From NCBI RefSeq assembly GCF_007859955.1, contig NZ_SJPR01000008.1:5194-69193 (forward strand): DNA of 64,000 nucleotides. Direction: 5' to 3'. Position numbers and translations under genes: made by a program. The notes under the pieces were generated by a model, which had not been told where the DNA came from, made no database searches, and saw nothing but the letters and a program-made list of their open reading frames with translations. The stretch comes from Botrimarina colliarenosi (GTDB lineage: Bacteria > Planctomycetota > Planctomycetia > Pirellulales > Lacipirellulaceae). Shown here one piece after another: positions 24,701 through 32,575 of the stretch (positions within the stretch are counted from its first letter, which is position 1; every line of letters starts with the position of its first letter).

Positions 24701-25113
24701 TCTGGCTCGCAACCTACGGCGACACGGTAGCGGTAAGCCCTGTCGCGGTCAGCACGGTCGCGGTCAGCAGCCCCGCCTTGATCGTGACGGCGCCGACCGA
24801 CACAGCGGTCGGAACAGCCCCGATTACGACGGAAACGGCAAGCAACGGAGCTGAGAAACGCGCTTTTGCGTCGTTTATCGCCCCACCGGCAGCCGACGAG
24901 TCGCTATCGGCGCCGTCGGCACGTCAGCGGGTGACGTTCCGTCCCACCGCCCGAACGACGGCGGTCGACGCGGCCTTGCTGCTGATCACTCAGCCATCAT
25001 CGAGCAATTCCGACGAGATTAGTCCGGACGGCCCTGCTGCAACGGAGCGGCTACCCGCAGAGTCCGAAACCGCCGTCGATCTCGCGTTGGGAACGCAAAT
25101 CAAGCTGAAGTAG
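21703..25113 (+). CDS. Secreted Amidase_3/golvesin/FnIII/dockerin multidomain protein
   Basis: This protein of about 1136 residues has a short basic N-terminus and a LEPR-XLL-like motif (PLETREMLAAAG), a mark of large exported planctomycete proteins. An Amidase_3-like fold follows, with zinc/catalytic residues in LHGGHG, NEAALYW, SYHSNA and IIESGFHDN. A golvesin/xanthan-lyase-like beta domain is inserted between the first and second motifs (DNDDVGVTFTGAWSNSSSS to ADMIRFGNG). Then come a fibronectin III domain (EVTLNWTPG, YYFRVAAVNAGG), a ThuA-like Rossmann domain (LLIVNGFDRED, GGKLFLSGAEIAWDL), a second golvesin domain, a dockerin-like pair of Ca loops (DFNNDGVVNAADY, DADGSGFVDAADR) and a Thr/Ala-rich tail. 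It probably hydrolyses peptidoglycan or binds polysaccharide outside the cell. Confidence 0.85.
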   Translation: MRIRRLLMLSFFASLFAAPSDSPRSRGRLLAAEPLETREMLAAAGLVDVGSQPSGALDGKIVYLHGGHGITTTASGWGYQRSLLLDMVEDLGNVDQMSQLAEHLWNAGATVVPLRPVGHQLNEVIVDNDDVGVTFTGAWSNSSSSIYFGDAGDVPYRYASTSLTETATAQFRPDLPEAGFYPVYAWARPGTDRAADQLYRVHHSGGATEVTVNHRMVGNGLVYLGTYYFEDGTDGYVEISNESSETGKVVIADMIRFGNGIGSIDVGNGVSGEPRENEAALYWLQWHVEHSQGISSSTYGTSTVSAPNRYAAFMNQAGEGSLSDRVYISYHSNASSGNSRGVVGLHNTSSGGDTPNQLLLAQLMGSQINDDLVAQAGQFERDWFDRDLNITYQANFNYGEINNSVINNEFDATIIESGFHDNQFDAEMLRDPEVREAIAKSTTQALVDYFRAVDGNTTPDIDAPPTVVSLSGESESPGEVTLNWTPGTPSSYAGSAATGYMVYASTNGYGFDGGTYVAGGATTTHTITGLTADETYYFRVAAVNAGGEAADSEVVAVKPSASPQRLLIVNGFDREDNSLADVEPFRGGSNTVDRVRLYGGNTRDYAIEVATAIQAAGATPSIATASNEAVANGVVDLAVYDAVIWITGTESSKDQSLSAAEQSAVSAYLTSGGKLFLSGAEIAWDLDNLNNGRAFYNGSLKADYVADDAGTHNATGVAGSIFEGLNLQFDDGSVAYDVAFPDVIAPLGGSTAALAYGAGAGAAAVQYADAGSGQRLVLMGFPFETLTGEDNQADVMSRVLEFFGFATTPVETVSLILNNDDGAPTYSDAGGWNDLGGLSPTDTQRFNLRGVAATATWTGVLPVTGDAEVFVQYSAGSNRVSGAHYTVTVGGESRIVTIDQRENDATWVSLGKFTDATGAVTVTLDAGASTGGSFALVIADKVRVDVRGVATPPNGDFNNDGVVNAADYTVWRDTLGQSVTPLSGADADGSGFVDAADREIWLATYGDTVAVSPVAVSTVAVSSPALIVTAPTDTAVGTAPITTETASNGAEKRAFASFIAPPAADESLSAPSARQRVTFRPTARTTAVDAALLLITQPSSSNSDEISPDGPAATERLPAESETAVDLALGTQIKLK

Positions 25114-25321
25114 TTCCCGAGTAAGGACTTCGGACACCCGAGTATGCGCCCTTCGGAGACAGCCTTGCGCATAAGAGATGCAAAAGGTAGCAGTTTTGTC
25201 GGTAGCATAAAGAAATGACGAATTTCCGAGCACTACAGAAATAGCTACCGACCGCGCTGTCATCCACGGCAGCCCTGCAGCCTCATAGAGATTCCCTCCG
25301 TTTTAGTAGGAAACACCCAAG

Positions 25322-27352
25322 ATGAAGCTTTGCACGATAGTTGCTGCAGCCCTGGGGCTAGTAGTCAGCCTTCCTCAGACAGGATTCGCCGCGTCGTATG
25401 CGTCAGGTCTGCGGGACATCGGTGGCGGGCAAGTCGAGTTCGTCTTGAACGAGGACGCGGCTGACGTTTCGATCAACCTGAACGTCGGCGGCACGCTCAA
25501 CCTCGGGTCTCTAACACAGGGCCGGCACACGTTCAGCCTAGGCGCCGCGAGCGCTTACGACATCGTCGTCAAAGACAGCGCACCCGCCGGCTACAACGCT
25601 ATTGACCAGTCCGCCAATCCCTGGGCTGGCTTCGATCGTCCTGGCGGCTTAGCGATCAACAACATCCCGTCGAGCCCGTACTTCGGTACGATCTACGTCA
25701 ACCAGAATCGCGGACTCAACGGCGTCAATCCGATCACCGTCGGGTCCCGGACGATGGGCAACGGGATCTACTCGCTGACAGCTGACCGCGTTGGCGTCGA
25801 TCTGCCGACCTGGTCGGTTCCGTCGGACCCCAACGATCCCGCGCTGGCCAAGCTGCCCGAACCGTTCGCATCAACCTTCGCCCTCGGCGACAACCAGGGT
25901 TACAAGAGCTCGAGCGCTTTCTACCGCATCGGGATGGATGACGCAGGGAACCTGATCGCCAGCGACTGGTCCAATTTCCCGGGCCAAGCGGGGTTGGCTT
26001 ACATCTCGAATGACTTGACGACGGGCGCTTACCTTTTTGCTCCAACCGCTGATTCGGCGCAGACAACCATCGGCTCGGGAGGAAAAATCCAAGTCGATGG
26101 CAGTGGTCCTTTTTACCAGCACGGTTCGATCAACGGCGAGCCTCAGGCTCGAGGCACCTATGGTGTCGACTTGGTAGTGTCCGCCATGGATGAGGACCTC
26201 GACGCCGACAAGCTCTTCACGTCGGACACCGCGGGCCTGAATGACGGCAACGCCATCTGGACGTGGAACTTCGGATCGCAGACTAGCGGGTCGACTGTCC
26301 GGCCCGAACTGACGATCGCCCCCGGCGACCTCTACACCTCTACCGGGCAGGACAAGAACACTTCGGGCGTCACCTTCCCCAGCTTCTCGTTGAACCCGGC
26401 GGGCACGCACTCCGACGGCAGCCCGGTGTTCCTTGACTACAACATCGGCGTCACCGCCAACGCTCAGTACAACGCACACTTCGACAAGTGGTACCTGTCG
26501 GGCGCCCGTTCAAACGGCGACGATTCGTCAAACCTCGTCATCCTCACCCCCGAGGGCCCGGGCGGCGACGGACGTGACATCCAAGTCGATTGGGCTTCGA
26601 AGCAGTTCTCGATCGACAATGGACTCGACGGCTACACCGACGACGAAGCCGTTGTGAACAGCCTCGGCATTAACGACATTTTCCGTCAGGCGCACAACGT
26701 CTCGTTCTCGCCCGACAATACCGTCATGTATGTCCAGCGACGCCTCGTAGCCGGCGATAACAACCCGTACCTGGGGCTAAACAGCGGCCTGGGCGCCAAG
26801 ATCTTGGCGATCCCGCTCGACGCGAACGGCATCCCGGTCATCGACGTCGACGACAATGGGACGCCCGGAGACACGACCGACGACTTCATCACGAACATTG
26901 TTCCGATCGACGCCGGCGTGGCTGGTTCGTCGGGTTCGTACTCCCAGGTGAAGACCGACGCCGCCGGCAACGTCTACTATACCGGGAACGTCAACGAGAG
27001 CCTCGAGTACTTCTCGCTCGGCGGAAGCACGGTCGCGACCACGTCGAGCGCCGGCACTTTCTCGATCGAGCAACTCCTGGCCCTAGAAGGCGACTACAAC
27101 GGCGATGGTCTCGTCAACGCGGCCGACTACACGGTCTGGCGTGACACGTTGGGCTCAACAACCGACCTGCGGGCCGACGGCAACGGCAACCTGATCGTTG
27201 ACGGCCCGGCCGGCGCCGGCAGCGACTATGAGGTTTGGACCAGTAACTACGGAGCCGGCGCCTCGTCCGGCGCCTCGGTCGCGATCCCCGAACCCACTTC
27301 GATCCTTCTTGCGACCGCAGCAGCCCTCGGGCTGCTGCGTCGTAGCAGCTGA
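25322..27352 (+). CDS. PEP-CTERM secreted protein with dockerin-like module
   Basis: This 676-residue protein has a signal peptide (MKLCTIVAAALGLVVSLPQ) and a large beta-rich domain (GLAINNIPSSPYFGTIYVNQ, then GDNQGYKSSSAFYRIGMDDA) that reads like a propeller. Near residues 590-650 is a dockerin-like module (GDYNGDGLVNAADYTVWRDT, then GSDYEVWTSNYGAG). The C-terminus is a PEP-CTERM sorting signal (IPEPTSILLATAAALGLLRR), predicted to be processed by an exosortase; none is visible here. The dockerin-like module is nearly identical to that at the end of the protein at 30111-31241. A clear gap of about 200 bp precedes it. Confidence 0.85.
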   Translation: MKLCTIVAAALGLVVSLPQTGFAASYASGLRDIGGGQVEFVLNEDAADVSINLNVGGTLNLGSLTQGRHTFSLGAASAYDIVVKDSAPAGYNAIDQSANPWAGFDRPGGLAINNIPSSPYFGTIYVNQNRGLNGVNPITVGSRTMGNGIYSLTADRVGVDLPTWSVPSDPNDPALAKLPEPFASTFALGDNQGYKSSSAFYRIGMDDAGNLIASDWSNFPGQAGLAYISNDLTTGAYLFAPTADSAQTTIGSGGKIQVDGSGPFYQHGSINGEPQARGTYGVDLVVSAMDEDLDADKLFTSDTAGLNDGNAIWTWNFGSQTSGSTVRPELTIAPGDLYTSTGQDKNTSGVTFPSFSLNPAGTHSDGSPVFLDYNIGVTANAQYNAHFDKWYLSGARSNGDDSSNLVILTPEGPGGDGRDIQVDWASKQFSIDNGLDGYTDDEAVVNSLGINDIFRQAHNVSFSPDNTVMYVQRRLVAGDNNPYLGLNSGLGAKILAIPLDANGIPVIDVDDNGTPGDTTDDFITNIVPIDAGVAGSSGSYSQVKTDAAGNVYYTGNVNESLEYFSLGGSTVATTSSAGTFSIEQLLALEGDYNGDGLVNAADYTVWRDTLGSTTDLRADGNGNLIVDGPAGAGSDYEVWTSNYGAGASSGASVAIPEPTSILLATAAALGLLRRSS

Positions 27353-27440
27353 ATTAGGCGGCGTCGCTCCGGCGGCGTGGATGACGACACTTTCGGTACG
27401 GCTTTCTTCCTGTTTCCTGTTTCTCTGAGGTCAAGTACTC

Positions 27441-28346
27441 ATGATTCGGCACCTTTGGATGGTGGCACTCGCGGCCACACTGGGCTTCGTCGCCTCTCCG
27501 GCGATGGCTCAAATCTCGGATAGTTTCGAGACCGACACCTCCGCCAATTACACGGTCGTTGACGACAGCAACGGCGCCTCGGGCGACGGAGTTTTTGACG
27601 GCACCATCGCCTTCGCCTACGACTACGTTGCGGCTGGAATCCCGTTGGCTCCCCGCTCTTTGCCGGGCGACGTTGGCGGCCTCCGGATGACGGTTAACGA
27701 CACCGAAGAGGGCGAGGAAGGCGCAACCACGACCGAAGAGGATCACATCACCGCGTTCAACAACCTCTCGATCGCGGGCAGCTACCGCATTGACGTCGAT
27801 ATGTACATGGGCGTGAACCTGGGCGCCTCCGGCACCACCGAGTTCGCTCACGTGGGCGTCGCCGGTTCATCGACCGACTTCCTCTCGATCTTCACACCGA
27901 CGACCGACAACGGTTACTACGTGTCGATCACCGGCGAAGGTGGCAGCGGTTCGGACTATCGCACCTCGGCCCCGGGCAATGCTGCGATCCCCTCGGGCGA
28001 CCCGGTCTACCTGAACCCGACGAACACCACGAACTCGGCAACCGAACCCTACCTGTCGCTCTACCCGAACACCGAGGTTCCGGGCTCGCCGACCAACATC
28101 TGGACGACGCTCACCATCACGGTTGCCGATACCGTGACCTACTTCCTCGATGGTACGCCGATCATCCAAGTCCCGAACACCGGTTCGTCGGATGGCTTGG
28201 TCGGCCTGGGTTACACCGACCCGTTTGACTCGGTCGGCCCGAACTTTGTGATCTACGACAACCTAACCGTTACCGCGATCCCCGAGCCTACCGCCGCCTT
28301 CCTTGCGTTGGCCGGCATGGCCGCGTTGGCCGGTCGTCGTCGTTGA
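27441..28346 (+). CDS. PEP-CTERM secreted protein
   Basis: This 301-residue exported protein has a signal peptide (MIRHLWMVALAATLGFVASP, cleavage after AMA) and a jelly-roll-like domain starting ISDSFETDTSANYTVVDD. It ends with a PEP-CTERM signal (IPEPTAAFLALAGMAALAG then RRR). The domain pattern (SFETD..., LDGTPIIQV, GLVGLGYTDPF) recalls concanavalin-like beta sandwiches, but no named family was assigned. It follows the previous PEP-CTERM gene by 88 bp and is followed by a strong terminator. Confidence 0.82.
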   Translation: MIRHLWMVALAATLGFVASPAMAQISDSFETDTSANYTVVDDSNGASGDGVFDGTIAFAYDYVAAGIPLAPRSLPGDVGGLRMTVNDTEEGEEGATTTEEDHITAFNNLSIAGSYRIDVDMYMGVNLGASGTTEFAHVGVAGSSTDFLSIFTPTTDNGYYVSITGEGGSGSDYRTSAPGNAAIPSGDPVYLNPTNTTNSATEPYLSLYPNTEVPGSPTNIWTTLTITVADTVTYFLDGTPIIQVPNTGSSDGLVGLGYTDPFDSVGPNFVIYDNLTVTAIPEPTAAFLALAGMAALAGRRR

Positions 28347-28367
28347 TTGAAGCGATTCGTATGCGAC

Positions 28368-28400
28368 CCGGCGGGGGGCGTCACGCCCCCCGCCGGTTTC
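28368..28400 (+). terminator. Rho-independent terminator after PEP-CTERM gene
   Basis: CCGGCGGGGGGCG and CGCCCCCCGCCGG form a perfect GC stem with a TA-type loop, followed by TTTC. It closes the transcription unit containing the two PEP-CTERM genes. Confidence 0.8.
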
Positions 28401-28489
28401 ATTGAGACGAGCAGTTCCGTGGCCAACCCGTCATCGGAACGAGCAAACACCCGCCTTCGCCACACAAGGACGCCCCAGCGCGACGCCTG

Positions 28490-29629
28490 ATGCGAGTTCC
28501 CTCCCCCCAAGAAACGACCCGTCGCCAAGGCTTCACCTTGGTCGAACTCCTCGTCGTTATCGCCATCATCGGCATCCTGGTGGCCCTCCTGCTGCCCGCC
28601 GTTCAGGCCGCTCGTGAAGCGGCGCGGCGCACCCAGTGTAAGAACCAGCTCAAGCAGATGGGCCTCGCCTGTCTGCTGCACGAAGACACCCATGGCTTTT
28701 TCCCCTCCGGTGGTTGGGGCACGAAGTTCCTCGCCGAACCGAACAGCGGCTACGGCAAGAACCAGCCCGGAAGCTGGTACTACAGCGTCTTCAGCTATCT
28801 CGAAGAGAACGGCCTCCGCGACCTCGGTCGTGGCAAGGACCCCGGCACCGCGGCTTGGCGAACCGACATCCTGCAACTACTGAGAACCCCGGTCGGCGTC
28901 TTCAACTGCCCCAGTCGGCGATCGGTCGCGATCGGAATCAGCACCAATGTTGGCAGTACCGACTTCAGTTTCACCAACGGAAGCCCCGCAGCAAAAGGCG
29001 ACTACGCCGGCAACACCGGAACGTCGGTCTGCACAGCTTCCTCGGGCTACGGCGGCGGACCCGACTTTGACCAGGCAGGCCTCACGCCCAGTTCACTCAC
29101 AGCAGCAAAAACGTGGAGTAAATGGCCCGACACGTCGTCGGTCGGTGGGACCTTCTTTGCGAATCCGTACTACCAGAACGGCGTCATAAACTTCCGCAGC
29201 GAAGTGAAAGCGAGCCAGATCCCCGACGGTCTGAGCAAGACCTACATAATCGGAGAGAAGTTCGTCGCTCCGAAGGCGTACGATGACAACGGCGTCTACG
29301 GCTCGGGCGATATCGCTCGGTGGGGCGACAACCAGTCGATGTACGTCGGCTTCGAGTGGGACAATCAGCGGATGGCTTGGCGCCAAGGGAGCCAGATCTT
29401 CGGTCTCGGAGCCAAAGACCCCTCCGACTATCAGCCGTCGCCGGACAGCAACGACAACCAATTCAAGCCGCTTTCAGCGTTCGGCAGCCCCCACGCAGGC
29501 GGGCTGAACATGGCCTACTGCGACGGGTCGGTGCACCAAGTGTCGTACGACATCGAAGTCGACGCCCACCGTCTCAACGCGATCCGCAACGACGAGGGTG
29601 ACCCGAATTCGGGCATCATCCAGTTCTGA
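28490..29629 (+). CDS. DUF1559 pseudopilin-like protein
   Basis: This 379-residue member of the large planctomycete DUF1559 family starts with a prepilin signal: QGFTLVELLVVIAIIGILVA, then LLLPAVQAAREAARRTQCKN. The body contains the usual LKQMGLACLLHEDTHGFFPS, and the C-terminal CDGSVH motif (LNMAYCDGSVHQVSYDIE) is present. Family members are thought to be exported through a type II secretion or pilus-like route, but their function is unknown. It is bracketed by terminators on both sides, so it is probably monocistronic. Confidence 0.95.
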   Translation: MRVPSPQETTRRQGFTLVELLVVIAIIGILVALLLPAVQAAREAARRTQCKNQLKQMGLACLLHEDTHGFFPSGGWGTKFLAEPNSGYGKNQPGSWYYSVFSYLEENGLRDLGRGKDPGTAAWRTDILQLLRTPVGVFNCPSRRSVAIGISTNVGSTDFSFTNGSPAAKGDYAGNTGTSVCTASSGYGGGPDFDQAGLTPSSLTAAKTWSKWPDTSSVGGTFFANPYYQNGVINFRSEVKASQIPDGLSKTYIIGEKFVAPKAYDDNGVYGSGDIARWGDNQSMYVGFEWDNQRMAWRQGSQIFGLGAKDPSDYQPSPDSNDNQFKPLSAFGSPHAGGLNMAYCDGSVHQVSYDIEVDAHRLNAIRNDEGDPNSGIIQF

Positions 29630-29683
29630 ATGACGCGGCGTGGGTCTCACCGCACGGCGAGATTCACCAGAAAGACAATCCTC

Positions 29684-29721
29684 AAACGCCCCCGGCAGAC
29701 GCGGTCTGCCGGGGGCGTTTT
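29684..29721 (+). terminator. Rho-independent terminator after DUF1559 gene
   Basis: AAACGCCCCCGGCAGAC and GTCTGCCGGGGGCGTTTT form a perfect 17-bp stem with a CG-type loop and a T run. The flanking A run makes it potentially bidirectional. Confidence 0.88.
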
Positions 29722-29840
29722 CTGCCGGGTGTCCGCGCGGCCCGCACGGTGGCGACCCGTTATGACAACACGATGTCGAATCGTCGGCATTGCGTCTTCC
29801 GGCTAACTACTCCAACCCGCCGACGTTCATCGCTGCGTCC

Positions 29841-29927
29841 CATTTCCGATCTATTCGATCCGCGTTCGGCAATACCGGCACTTGAGCGGTCGCGGCTTGC
29901 CGTACGTTCGCGGCTCGATCGGAAATG
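29841..29927. repeat. Inverted repeat upstream of PEP-CTERM gene
   Basis: CATTTCCGATC at 29841-29851 pairs exactly with GATCGGAAATG at 29917-29927. Inner segments GATCCGCG / CGCGGCTC and GGCAA / TTGCC allow further pairing. It lies about 180 bp upstream of the ATG at 30111. It could be a structured leader or another hairpin repeat; no second copy was seen in the window. Confidence 0.6.
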
Positions 29928-30110
29928 CGCGTATTCATGACAGTCTTGCGCACGGCAAAGGGGCGGATTTTTTCGCCGTTGCCTAAGATGAGAAGTGACA
30001 CTCCCCGATCCCCGCAAGACGGGGATGTCGGCGAAACACGCGACTCCTCACTGAAAATTAGCCGGGATTTAACCCGCTCGGCTCCGCGACCCGCCCAAGG
30101 ATCTACCGCT

Positions 30111-31241
30111 ATGAAGATCGGACCCCTCTGTGCCCTGGCCCTCGCCACGACTTGGCTCACCGCGCCCGCCTTGGCGGTCACCACGGTGCTGATTGACGAC
30201 GACTTTGAAAGCTACGCCGACACGTCGGCCCTCAACGCCGTCTGGGCAGCCGCCGGCGCCAATGGGCAGTTGGTCGATGAGACCTTCACCGAGTTCATCA
30301 CCGCCGACGACCTCGACCCGCAAGCGGTCGGCGCCCGGGCGTATCCGACGGGCGGCCAGGGCGTTGAGCACCGCGGCGGCGGCGTCGTCCAGATCGACCT
30401 CGCCTCGCTCAATGGCGGCAATCCGATCTCACCTTCGGCAACGCAGACCATTGTGGTCGAGGGCGACATGTTCGATATCGGCGGCTTTGGCAATAAGCGG
30501 ATGAGCATCGGCCTGCGAAGCACCTCCCCCCAGAACCTCATCGAGCTCGGCCAGTACAACGAAGACCCAATTGGCTACGCCAACCGGACGATTCTATTCC
30601 CGGCGGCCGAGGGGGACGAGGCCAACCCGAACTGGCAATACTTCGAATTGCCGATCGAACTCGATCGTGCGGACGATCTCGACGAGGTCGTTACGATTGG
30701 CGACATCGGCGAGGCGTGGGCGACCTACCGGGCGATTATCACACCGACGACGATCACCTACGAGATGGACCTCTACCGCGACGGCGTCATCAACGACGGG
30801 ACGGATACACCGGGCGTCGACGCGACAGTGACTTACAACATTACGACCGGCTCGAATGGCTACAACAGCCTGCGGATGGGCGGCCCGTCAGGGATCGCGT
30901 CCGGCGGCAACGGCTTCTACGGCGGCATGATCTTCGACAACCTCAAGCTGTCGCTCGTTGAGGTCGATGCGGTGCTGACCGGCGACTACAACGGCGACGG
31001 CATGGTCAACGCCGCCGACTACACCGTCTGGCGTGACACGCTCGGGTCAACAGAAGACCTCCGCGCCGACGGCAATGGCAACCTGATCATTGACGGCCCC
31101 AGCGGAATGGGCAGCGACTACGACCTGTGGGCGTCGAACTACGGTGCTGTCGCGACGGCCACCGCTTCGGCCGTGCCCGAGCCCGTCACCGCCTTCTTGG
31201 CGCTATTCGGAATCGCTGCGGCCGCTACGCGCCGCAACTGA
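30111..31241 (+). CDS. PEP-CTERM secreted protein with dockerin-like module
   Basis: This 376-residue protein has a signal peptide (MKIGPLCALALATTWLTAPA, cleavage near ALA) and a beta-sandwich domain opening DDDFESYADTSALNAVW. The dockerin-like module GDYNGDGMVNAADYTVWRDT ... MGSDYDLWASNYG follows, and then the PEP-CTERM tail VPEPVTAFLALFGIAAAATR. The N-terminal domain is paralogous to the protein at 32576-33349 (shared DFESYADT, IELGQYN/IEMGHYN, AxRTxLF). An upstream in-frame start at 29925 would add 62 residues read across non-coding leader and was rejected. It leads a three-gene unit. Confidence 0.85.
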   Translation: MKIGPLCALALATTWLTAPALAVTTVLIDDDFESYADTSALNAVWAAAGANGQLVDETFTEFITADDLDPQAVGARAYPTGGQGVEHRGGGVVQIDLASLNGGNPISPSATQTIVVEGDMFDIGGFGNKRMSIGLRSTSPQNLIELGQYNEDPIGYANRTILFPAAEGDEANPNWQYFELPIELDRADDLDEVVTIGDIGEAWATYRAIITPTTITYEMDLYRDGVINDGTDTPGVDATVTYNITTGSNGYNSLRMGGPSGIASGGNGFYGGMIFDNLKLSLVEVDAVLTGDYNGDGMVNAADYTVWRDTLGSTEDLRADGNGNLIIDGPSGMGSDYDLWASNYGAVATATASAVPEPVTAFLALFGIAAAATRRN

Positions 31242-31325
31242 ACAAGAGAGATTTACTGTGTTTCTGCGGGGTGGACCCTAGGCGGACCGCATCGGGAACG
31301 CGGCCATTTGTCACACGGAGTCGAT

Positions 31326-32471
31326 ATGCAAAGGCGTGATCAGAAGGGAACGGAGCCCATCGCGGGCTTCACGCTGGTGGAGTTACTCGTCGTGATCGCG
31401 ATCATCGGCATCCTGGTCGCGTTGTTGCTTCCTGCCGTCCAGGCCGCCCGCGAAGCGGCGCGCCGGAACGCGTGTGTTAATGGACTGAAGAACTGCGCTC
31501 TGGGTTGCATCAACTACGAGAGCACCTTCAACCGTTTCCCACCGGCGATGACTTACACGAAGCCCGGCACGGGCGTCAACGGTTTGAGTTGGCAGGTTGC
31601 CGTGCTTCGGTACATGGAAGAAGCGGGCTCCGCCGACCTGATCGAAAGCGCGGTCGCCGACCGGAAAGCGAACGACCCGCAGATGACGAACGCGTCCTAC
31701 GGCAATGGTCTCGCGTACATGACGGCGATCCAGCCGCTGCTGACGAGTGTCTCGGAGATCTTCGTCTGCCCCTCCGACATCGACAGTGCGGCGACAAACG
31801 GCAGTGAGCAAGGGAACGGCTGGAAGGGATCGAACTATTGCGGCGTCATGGGCTCCGCATTCAGCCGTGGTAATGACACCTTCGATAATCCGGCCCGCGT
31901 GACGACCGCGGTTCAGGGCGAAGATTACTTGGGGACCAATTCCTACGCCGCCGTCAATCTCGACGGGATGATGCAGTGCCAGAAGGGAGCGAAGGCCGCC
32001 CAGATTTCGGACGGGTTGAGCAAGACCTTCCTGATCGGCGAGAGGACCTATCAACTGCGGTCTTGGACGGTTGGAGGGTACTGGATCCTCGCCTCGTCGG
32101 GGCTCAGCAACACCGAGGCGATCCAACGGTGGCGTGACGGGAAGGGCTGGTGGGGTGGGTTCGACGAGCCGATCCAGGGAACCGTCGTCTACTCGGCGAA
32201 GAACATCACGGGCGAGATGACGCCTAACGCCGACCTCAACCAGGTCGGCTACTTCGCCAACACGGAGCCTGACGACCCCATCCAGCCGCCGCCCGGCGCG
32301 CCCGAAACGATGGGTGTCAACGAGTTGCTCTTCGGCAGCTTCCATCCCGGCGGAGCGAACTTCGCCTATGGCGACGGCAGCGTTCACTTCATCGGTGACG
32401 ACATCGAGCCCGAGGTGTACGTCGCCGTGGGCTCTGGCGATGGCGGCGAATCGATCTCGTACGAACGATAG
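31326..32471 (+). CDS. DUF1559 pseudopilin-like protein
   Basis: This 381-residue second DUF1559 protein has the prepilin-type signal AGFTLVELLVVIAIIGILVA, then LLLPAVQAAREAARRNAC. The C-terminal FAYGDGSVHFIGDDIEPEVY has Gly where its paralogue at 28490 has Cys. The start is the ATG at 31326, preceded by ACGGAG at suitable spacing; an upstream TTG at 31308 was rejected. It lies between two paralogous PEP-CTERM genes with gaps of about 85 and 105 bp and no terminator between them, so the three are likely cotranscribed. Confidence 0.95.
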   Translation: MQRRDQKGTEPIAGFTLVELLVVIAIIGILVALLLPAVQAAREAARRNACVNGLKNCALGCINYESTFNRFPPAMTYTKPGTGVNGLSWQVAVLRYMEEAGSADLIESAVADRKANDPQMTNASYGNGLAYMTAIQPLLTSVSEIFVCPSDIDSAATNGSEQGNGWKGSNYCGVMGSAFSRGNDTFDNPARVTTAVQGEDYLGTNSYAAVNLDGMMQCQKGAKAAQISDGLSKTFLIGERTYQLRSWTVGGYWILASSGLSNTEAIQRWRDGKGWWGGFDEPIQGTVVYSAKNITGEMTPNADLNQVGYFANTEPDDPIQPPPGAPETMGVNELLFGSFHPGGANFAYGDGSVHFIGDDIEPEVYVAVGSGDGGESISYER

Positions 32472-32575
32472 ACCTCTGCGCATTCGTTGACGCTTTGATT
32501 TTGGCTAAGAAGCGACAGAGATTAGGCTAAGAAGGCATTGCACGACGTTCTCAATCCCAACCTGAGGTAGACCCA

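Larger units (their letters stand above)
29630..30110. other. Intergenic region with terminator and inverted repeat
   Basis: This 481-bp stretch separates the DUF1559 gene from the next PEP-CTERM gene. It holds the terminator at 29684-29721 and the inverted repeat at 29841-29927. A small hairpin (ATCCCCG, CAAGA, CGGGGAT) lies near 30009-30027, about 85 bp before the ATG at 30111. The promoter of the following three-gene unit should be here. No coding sequence was recognised. Confidence 0.6.
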
